In this document: piece by piece, positions 58,455 to 64,000 of the stretch
How positions within the stretch are numbered: the stretch's first letter is position 1
Layout: each line of letters opens with the position of its first letter
DNA from: Mytilus californianus
Taxonomy: Eukaryota; Mollusca; Bivalvia; Mytilida; Mytilidae
NCBI RefSeq assembly: GCF_021869535.1
Contig: NW_026262581.1
Span: 78,707,955 to 78,771,954, forward strand
Reading direction: 5' to 3'
DNA length: 64,000 nucleotides
The notes under the pieces: generated by a model
The model's input: only the letters and a program-made list of their open reading frames with translations
What the model was told of the DNA's origin: nothing
The model's database searches: none
Position numbers and translations under genes: made by a program

Positions 58455-59004
58455 TGTCGCAGGAAAAATGGGACACCAATAATACATCGACTTGGGATGA
58501 GGAATAAGTCACCATAAACCCATAAACTTGTCGTGGTAATGCGTGTGGGCCATTTCTGCATTAAATGAGTCGTCCAATTTATATATACTTTATTATATAA
58601 TCTGCAGCGGTGAATTTAGTCTGCCGCCTCCCCGATTGTAATAATGACCAGTGACTAACTCGAAAAGTGAAATTGTATTAATATATATATGGTTAGTATT
58701 GCCGCGCTTTGAGCTCATGCATAACACATGCTATTTGAATATAAATATATATCATTTAAATAATAATAAAGAATCGCTTTACCTTTCTATTGTACTAATT
58801 TAAATATTCGGTACGCAAAGCAAAACATAGCGTACAAAGCTATAGTTTATTTCAAAATACGCAGCGCAAAACAAATTCGTCAATCGTCAAGAATCAAGAA
58901 TATGAAATATGAATATGATATGAATGGGAAACATACAACACTGAAAACACAAATAATATGAAATGCTTTATAATGAACAAAATGGATAAATATATCCGGT
59001 GACA
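58455..59004 (-). repeat. 3' LTR (minus-strand element)
   Basis: 550 bp; adjoined on its internal side by the polypurine tract at 59005-59020. Confidence 0.93.
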
Positions 59005-59020
59005 TACACCCCCTCCTACA
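59005..59020 (-). promoter_or_regulatory. Polypurine tract
   Basis: Minus strand 'aggagggggtgta' immediately upstream of the 3' LTR start TGTCACC. Confidence 0.8.
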
Positions 59021-59221
59021 AAAAGTTTCGTCTCGAAACTATATCGAAACTAATATATCAAACCTTATACAATAATATATGACACTTTTGAAATTTGGGC
59101 AACCTAGATGGGCATGTGGCAAACGCCTCTATACCATATAGCAATGACCAAAATTCAAGACACTTCAATAGAATTCACAAACAAATAACAAAAAAAAAAT
59201 TTATCAAAAAGTCAAATAAAA

Positions 59222-59893
59222 TTAAAAAAATCTTCCCTCATTGCTTTGAATTGCCGTCGACAAACGATCAATCCAAATCCTTGCCAAATCAAATGTAGGA
59301 TGTACCCCATCCACTAATCTGTTATACAAATATCTAAATTTCCCACTCTTACATTTATGTACAGGAGAATGAAAAAATGGAGTGATAACATGATTTGTAT
59401 GATTAAATTCTGTAATAAAATTATTTACATCCTGTATAATAGAGTTAAGTTCTAGCTGCATCCCATCGTATGCATTCTCATACTTTAAATAACTTGTTTT
59501 TCCAATAGACAATCTATGTAAATTCCAAAGACAGAAACTCATAGTTGTAATAGTAGCAAATACTGCCTTACAATTTATACTTTTTAATTAAGTTTCTGTA
59601 TTTACTATAGTATTCTTTAGTCTCAATGCATGATCAAAACAACCATTGTCAGTTCTTTTAAGAAATGATTCCTCATAATTTGATCTACGATTCCTTTCTA
59701 AAGAACAAATATCCGGTATTCCAGCTATGAAATACACGATTTTCAGACCGTCTATATCTTTAAGATCATCATATGCATATTTGCACAAAGTTTCCAATTT
59801 CCCTCCAGGCACTACACGTAACGTTTTACAACGAACTTTGCCTTCTAGAACTTTTCCTCTACTAGACGTGTAAATATATGTATGCTGATTCAT
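59222..59893 (-). pseudogene. Accessory 3' ORF, SGNH-hydrolase-like, one in-frame stop
   Basis: Two stretches (59968-59588 and 59542-59222) lie in the same frame, separated by a TAA at 59590-59588, so this is one ~220-aa ORF with a stop. Likely start MNQHTYIYTSSRG at 59893, just after a good splice acceptor (TTTGTTTCACAG). Features: KVRCKTLRVVPGGKLETL, a hydrophobic strand IVYFIAGIPDI (position of an SGNH block), and near the end LVDGVHPTFDLARIW, with the Asp-x-x-His pair typical of SGNH block V. The classic GDS serine motif is not evident. It occupies the place where env lies in other elements. Confidence 0.6.
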
Positions 59894-59894
59894 T

Positions 59895-59910
59895 TCTGTG
59901 AAACAAACAA
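59895..59910 (-). promoter_or_regulatory. Candidate splice acceptor for the accessory ORF
   Basis: Minus strand T-rich 'tttttgtttgtttcacag', ending 2 nt before the AAATG start context. Suggests expression from a spliced subgenomic RNA; inference. Confidence 0.4.
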
Positions 59911-59988
59911 AAATGAAACTAAATAGATATAAAACTAAATTCCAAATATCAATAAAAAAAATATTCAAAAAGTTAAAACATTAAAATA

Positions 59989-60712
59989 CTAGTATCTAAC
60001 ATAATCTTGAAAACGGACTGGCGGTTTCACTTGTCTACTCGACCGCCGCACTTGAATTTCAGACTCTGGTTGGACATAATCTAATGCGCTCGGCGCATGA
60101 CTATCGGATAAGCTTGACGCTTGATTATCAGAATTGGTTTCTGATTCACTACTGACGGGGACTGGGTTGCTAAACTCAGATACAACTAAAATACTTGACC
60201 TCTGACCATAAGATTGTTCAATACTACTGTCAGGACTACTAGATCGCTGACTTACTTCATCTAGATTCAAAATGCCAGGATGAAATTCATCCGCTAAAGG
60301 GTTAAGAGGCGGTACTATATCTACTCGACGCCTCGGGCATTCGTGAACTAAAAACTCTTCTTCTGAATCAGAATCAGAATTATCAGATGAAGCATTTGAA
60401 CCAAATTGGTCGTCAGTAGTGATTTCGTCCACTGTTTTATCAGAGTCTAAAACTTTGTCTACTAATACAGACGGACAATCTTTCTTCTTTGAAACTACAT
60501 TTCTCTTACTTTGAGAGTTATCAATACACTGAGGGTTTAAAATGGGAATGGAAGTAATGGGAAGTAACATATTCCTATGTACTGTCTTGCGGCCTCGACC
60601 GTGTTCCTGTCTGATGATATAAACCGGTATATCAGAGTCGGGTTTTGAAACTATAACATAAGGTTGTTTACCCCACTTATTTTCTAATTTATGCTTCCCT
60701 CTAGACGCTACA
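59989..60712 (-). pseudogene. Integrase C-terminal tail of pol
   Basis: Frame shifted by one base from the gag fusion. Continues with a GKHKLENKWGKQPYVIV-type segment and an Arg-rich RQEHGRGRKTVHRNMLLP, the usual end of Gypsy integrases. A Ser/Asp-rich linker follows, then RRSSRQVKPPVRFQDYV before TAG/TAA. A long acidic linker before a basic 'RRSxRxxKPPxRF' end is common in invertebrate Gypsy pol proteins. Confidence 0.85.
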
Positions 60713-61523
60713 TTTTAAATAGAACTCTATCACCAGGCTCCAGTACTGACTGTCTGACTTTCAAATCATATCGCGTTTTATGACGTCTAGCGTTTTTCAA
60801 AAGGGGATCTCTGAGACCTGACCACAACTTTGATCTAAGCATGTCGTTTTTAGCCTGTGAGTTAATTTGACCTTTTTCAGCAGCTTTTTGGGCAATATCT
60901 TCAAGTCTCATACCATAATCAGCAACAGACTGACCTTGTTTCTGAGTTTCCATGTAAAACTTTTGAATCAATGCTTCACTACTGAACACATTTCCATATA
61001 TCCCATCTAATTTTTCAATAATCTGTGTGGGTGTAGCCCCATCTGGGAGTGATAACAATAAACCCCTAGCTTTACCCTTTAGGGACCCTCTTATACACTG
61101 CAATAATATAGTATCTGTATAATTACCTTCCCGTATTATACATTTAACTTCGAACTTCCATACGTCAAAAAACACTTCACTCTTTTCTTCCCCAGAAAAT
61201 ACAGGTATCTTGGGTTTTGCATATGAAGAGTTTGAACAAGAAACGGTTGTATTATTACCAAAATCTGCAGCATAAGTTGCCACTCTTGCTATAGACGAAG
61301 ACCTAACAGGTGCCAAAGGAGGCTTAGTATGAGCAGTAGTTCCCTTTATAGGAGTACTATGTCCAAAAGATACATGCTTCTCACTACTTAATTTATCAAA
61401 CTCATCTGATGTTACAACTCTAAAGCTTGTATTATGATTCAAAAACTCAATCATTTTCTGAACCTGTTCTTCTGAAACCTTAGGTTCAGTTTTTAAACCT
61501 TGTTTTGACTCCGCTTCAGCCAT
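60708..61523 (-). pseudogene. gag, fused by deletion to integrase C-terminal residues
   Basis: Starts at an ATG (MAEAESKQGLKTEPK); a longer frame to 61592 reads hydrophobic leader-like codons and is less likely. Residues ~90-235 are a capsid-type Gag (KPKIPVFSGEEKSEVFFDVW, LLQCIRGSLKGKARGLLLSL, RLEDIAQKAAEKG). At SGLRDPLLKNA it changes into the integrase tail (RRHKTRYDLKV, VLEPGDRVLF) and stops at 60708 after a one-base slip in an A run near 60714. No CCHC zinc knuckle remains. It could still make a Gag-like protein. Confidence 0.85.
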
Positions 61524-61529
61524 CACTTC

Positions 61530-62363
61530 AGTGTACTTCAACCAACGACAAAAACAACACCAAATAAACAAAAAAAAACAAGGACAATACACATGAATGA
61601 AATGAAAATGATGTAATGATGATGAACTTACTCATATGTCTGTGTCAATGCAAGTCGCTTTCTTAAGTCGCTGCTGTAACTATTAGTGCGTAACTTGTTA
61701 AATCAGGTGCGTGCTTCTATTCATGCACAAACAATAATCAAATCTGTAAAATACAGTAAAGATGATAAAATATATTCAAACAATAAAACACAATTTTTAA
61801 ATCAATAAATATTTATAACATTTGTTTTCATAAATGAATGTCAAATAAATACTACTACAGTTCACCGGCAACAGTTGTAAAATTCTCCATCCGTACGTTG
61901 ATCGAATAAATTCCTTCAGTTGTCTAGGTTGTCACGTGATAAAGCAATACACATTCACCTTCACAGGTATGCTGACCGTGCATGTTTCAGTTGAAATTTG
62001 TAAATTGACTTTCACTAATAATGAATAACATCAAACATATTTACATGATATAGTATGAATTTCCCGGTAGATATGCGCATTATAAGAAATATGAATTTCA
62101 AATATACCTTTCAAACATCAGGGTTTCACAGTCGTAAATTCACAATATACAAAGCAGTTGCTGACATCAAAGTTGACAAATATGGTTGTTGTCTCACCAT
62201 GAAGTAGCGGTACGTTGTTCCGGAACTAATTTCTTGAACTTGACTGTATAATATTATAAACGGCAAACGCCAAATACTGGTTATGACGGACCGGGACTTC
62301 ACAAGATCATTCTAGTTATAAAATGTAGAAATCTACGTTGTCAAAACCATATAAAGTTGGACG
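61530..62363 (-). other. 5' leader of the LTR element
   Basis: About 830 nt between primer site and gag start without ORF; expected to hold packaging or leader functions. Nothing specific is visible. Confidence 0.5.
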
Positions 62364-62381
62364 ATCTCGGTGGAACCTCCA
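62364..62381 (-). promoter_or_regulatory. Primer binding site, complementary to tRNA-Gln
   Basis: Minus strand TGGAGGTTCCACCGAGAT, 3 nt from the LTR. Its complement ends TCTCGGTGGAACCTCCA, the 3' end of animal tRNA-Gln including CCA (recalled, not searched). Confidence 0.8.
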
Positions 62382-62384
62382 AAA

Positions 62385-62935
62385 TGTCGCAGGAAAAATG
62401 GGACACCAATAATACATCGACTTGGGATGAGGAATAAGTCACCATAAACCCATAAACTTGTCGTGGTAATGCGTGTGGGCCATTTCTGCATTAAATGAGT
62501 CGTCCAATTTATATATACTTTATTATATAATCTGCAGCGGTGACTTTAGTCTGCCGCCTCCCCGATTGTAATAATGACCAGTGACTAACTCGAAAAGTGA
62601 AATTGTATTAATATATATATGGTTAGTATTGCCGCGCTTTGAGCTCATGCATAACTCATGCTATTTGAATATAAATATATATCATTTAAATAATAATAAA
62701 GAATCGCTTTACCTTTCTATTGTACTAATTTAAATATTCGGTACGCAAAGCAAAACATAGCGTACAAAGCTATAGTTTATTTCAAAATACGCAGCGAAAA
62801 ACTATTTTCGTCAATCGTCAAGAATCAAGAATATGAAATATGAATATGATATGAATGGGAAACATACAACACTGAAAACACAAATAATATGAAATGCTTT
62901 ATAATGAACAAAATGGATAAATATATCCGGTGACA
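62385..62935 (-). repeat. 5' LTR (minus-strand element)
   Basis: 551 bp; its minus-strand 3' end abuts the primer binding site after a 3-nt spacer. Differs from the 3' LTR mainly at 62544, 62657 and a cluster at 62795-62806. Confidence 0.93.
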
Positions 62936-62982
62936 TTCATTTTACAAAATATGGACTGTTGGGGAAATTTATTAATGATTAT

Positions 62983-63004
62983 TAACGTCTCCTCGGAGAC
63001 GTTA
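62983..63004. repeat. 10-bp-arm perfect hairpin beside the LTR element
   Basis: 'taacgtctcc', TC, 'ggagacgtta', 45 bp outside the 5' LTR. Confidence 0.75.
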
Positions 63005-63815
63005 TTAAGAATTGAACGATGGACAATCTGCGGGCTGAATGCTTCTTACTACCTGATTGGAAGATATTACTGAGACGTGAATAATTAAAGTTCGTTGATT
63101 GGTTGGGACAATCCAAACCTAGTAAATGTCTTTCAATCCCGTAGAGTATCGGATTTGTACTCTCTACTTTAGCAATTAGATTTTGCCTAGTCACAAATCA
63201 TGCATGTCGATACACAGGTAACCTTTATCTATAAATAGCCGAATCTCCTGATGTTTTGTTAACACGCACATGATTGTTTCACATTCAATCCATGAATCCA
63301 GTCGTTCACTGTTACGTACATTCTATATATACATGAAAAACATAAGAAAACTTGAACATGGTTATGATATTTCATGATGAGAGAATGAATTGTTTGACAA
63401 ACATGTAAAGCATTTACAACCATGATTTAAAGAATTAGTACGATAAGGACCTTATTTGACACACAACATTAAACGATATACTACGGCTTCATAACGTGTG
63501 TGGTAAAATTTGTTGATTAATATGCAAGGCTATTCTGACTGAATTAATCTACAAAGCGAGAAAACTTTCCACTTTTATCAGCTAAGAGACGGCTAGCTTT
63601 TTTCGAAAAGCTATTTATACCTTTATACCTTTATACCGTTATCTTCGGGTCCTTAAAATAAGCCAAAGGCTTCTACTGACCCCTCATCTTGGATTGTCGT
63701 AATGCAATTTCTCCTCTCATAATAAACGCATAATAATATATTTATATATATTATACTTATAAAAATAGAACTTATTTAGGTGTGCGCAGCTTAACAATTA
63801 ACATGAACATATAAA
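63005..63815. other. Flank between LTR element and LINE
   Basis: A TATAAATAG at 63230-63238 is the only promoter-like motif. A short 'tataccttta' triplication at 63615-63640 probably belongs to the LINE 3' region. Nothing else recognised. Confidence 0.35.
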
Positions 63816-63818
63816 TTT

Positions 63819-64000
63819 TTATGGGTTCCAATTCTCGCCATTTAACGCTGACTTAAATTCATTCAAAGTCTTTGCCGTCACTGTAAAATCTGACAGGTTA
63901 TTCCACTGATCCACTACTCTAATTGAAAAAGTATTTAGTCTATGTCGTCGTCTTACACTTTTTCTTAAAAGAGTTTTAATGAGTGACCTCTAGTATTATT
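63819..64000 (-). pseudogene. C-terminal end of a non-LTR retrotransposon ORF, continues past the window
   Basis: Minus strand: NTRGHSLKL, then after a frameshift RRRHRLNTFSIRVVDQWNNL, then LNEFKSALNGENWNP and TAA at 63821-63819. 'FSxRVVxxWNxLP/S' with an 'FKxxL' tail is the usual end of Jockey/CR1-type RT proteins. The 5' part lies beyond 64000. Confidence 0.8.

Larger units (their letters stand above)
58455..62935 (-). mobile_element. Ty3/Gypsy-type LTR retrotransposon, internally deleted, ORFs on minus strand
   Basis: Two LTRs (58455-59004 and 62385-62935) start TGTC and end GACA and differ by about six substitutions and one indel. TTCA at 58451-58454 and 62936-62939 is a 4-bp target duplication. 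On the minus strand the order is 5' LTR, tRNA-Gln primer site, gag, integrase C-terminus, an extra SGNH-like ORF, polypurine tract, 3' LTR. Protease, RT, RNase H and most of integrase are absent: gag runs directly into the integrase tail near 60787-60800. Non-autonomous, recent insertion. Confidence 0.93.

Noticed and set aside
62982..63194. 70-aa minus-strand ORF beside the LTR element
   Set aside because: Starts in a hairpin, no coding signs and no homology.
63230..63238. TATAAATAG as a host promoter
   Set aside because: No downstream ORF or donor with coding potential before the LINE fragment.

Overview
The window is AT-rich, intron-rich animal DNA. A conserved animal gene in 20 coding exons, many short palindromic elements and tRNA-derived SINEs are all present, and several dispersed repeats are of a kind I know from marine mussels. 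A bivalve mollusc, most likely Mytilus, is the best reading; it is inferred from repeat style and codon content, not from a database match.

Layout. (1) 4.6-32.7 kb, minus strand: a complete STRIP1/2 (FAM40) orthologue, the STRIPAK scaffold protein. Twenty coding exons with consistent splice sites add up to 2,397 nt (798 aa plus stop). Its introns and flanks hold two families of small inverted-repeat elements, a SINE, several ~110-180 bp tandem repeats, a foldback element made of GGTTAAAT-like units, one transposon nested in another (10.3-12.2 kb), and a decayed partial copy of one of its own exons. (2) 32.8-37.0 kb: a foldback transposon with long arms of 'acctgaac' repeats that starts about 80 bp upstream of the STRIP start codon, is itself interrupted by a 1.0 kb TIR element with a 5-bp target duplication, and is followed by a 5'-truncated non-LTR reverse transcriptase. 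(3) 39.1-43.3 kb, plus strand: a small three-coding-exon gene for a 130-aa secreted precursor. It has a signal peptide, a Lys-Arg cleavage site created across an intron, and two near-identical 29-residue amphipathic repeats. (4) 46.5-47.7 kb, minus strand: an intronless 374-aa orphan ORF. (5) 44-58 kb: LINE and Penelope-like relics, microsatellites, a SINE and other repeats. (6) 58.455-62.935 kb, minus strand: a structurally complete but internally deleted Ty3/Gypsy-type LTR retrotransposon. It has 550-bp LTRs about 1% apart, a TTCA target duplication, a tRNA-Gln primer site and a polypurine tract. Its gag is joined directly to the integrase C-terminus, and an extra 3' ORF looks SGNH-hydrolase-like. 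(7) 63.8 kb to the end, minus strand: the C-terminal tail of another LINE.

The only clear host genes are STRIP, the secreted repeat peptide and, probably, the orphan ORF; they show no functional link to each other. The most notable items are the secreted repeat peptide and the SGNH-like accessory ORF of the LTR element.
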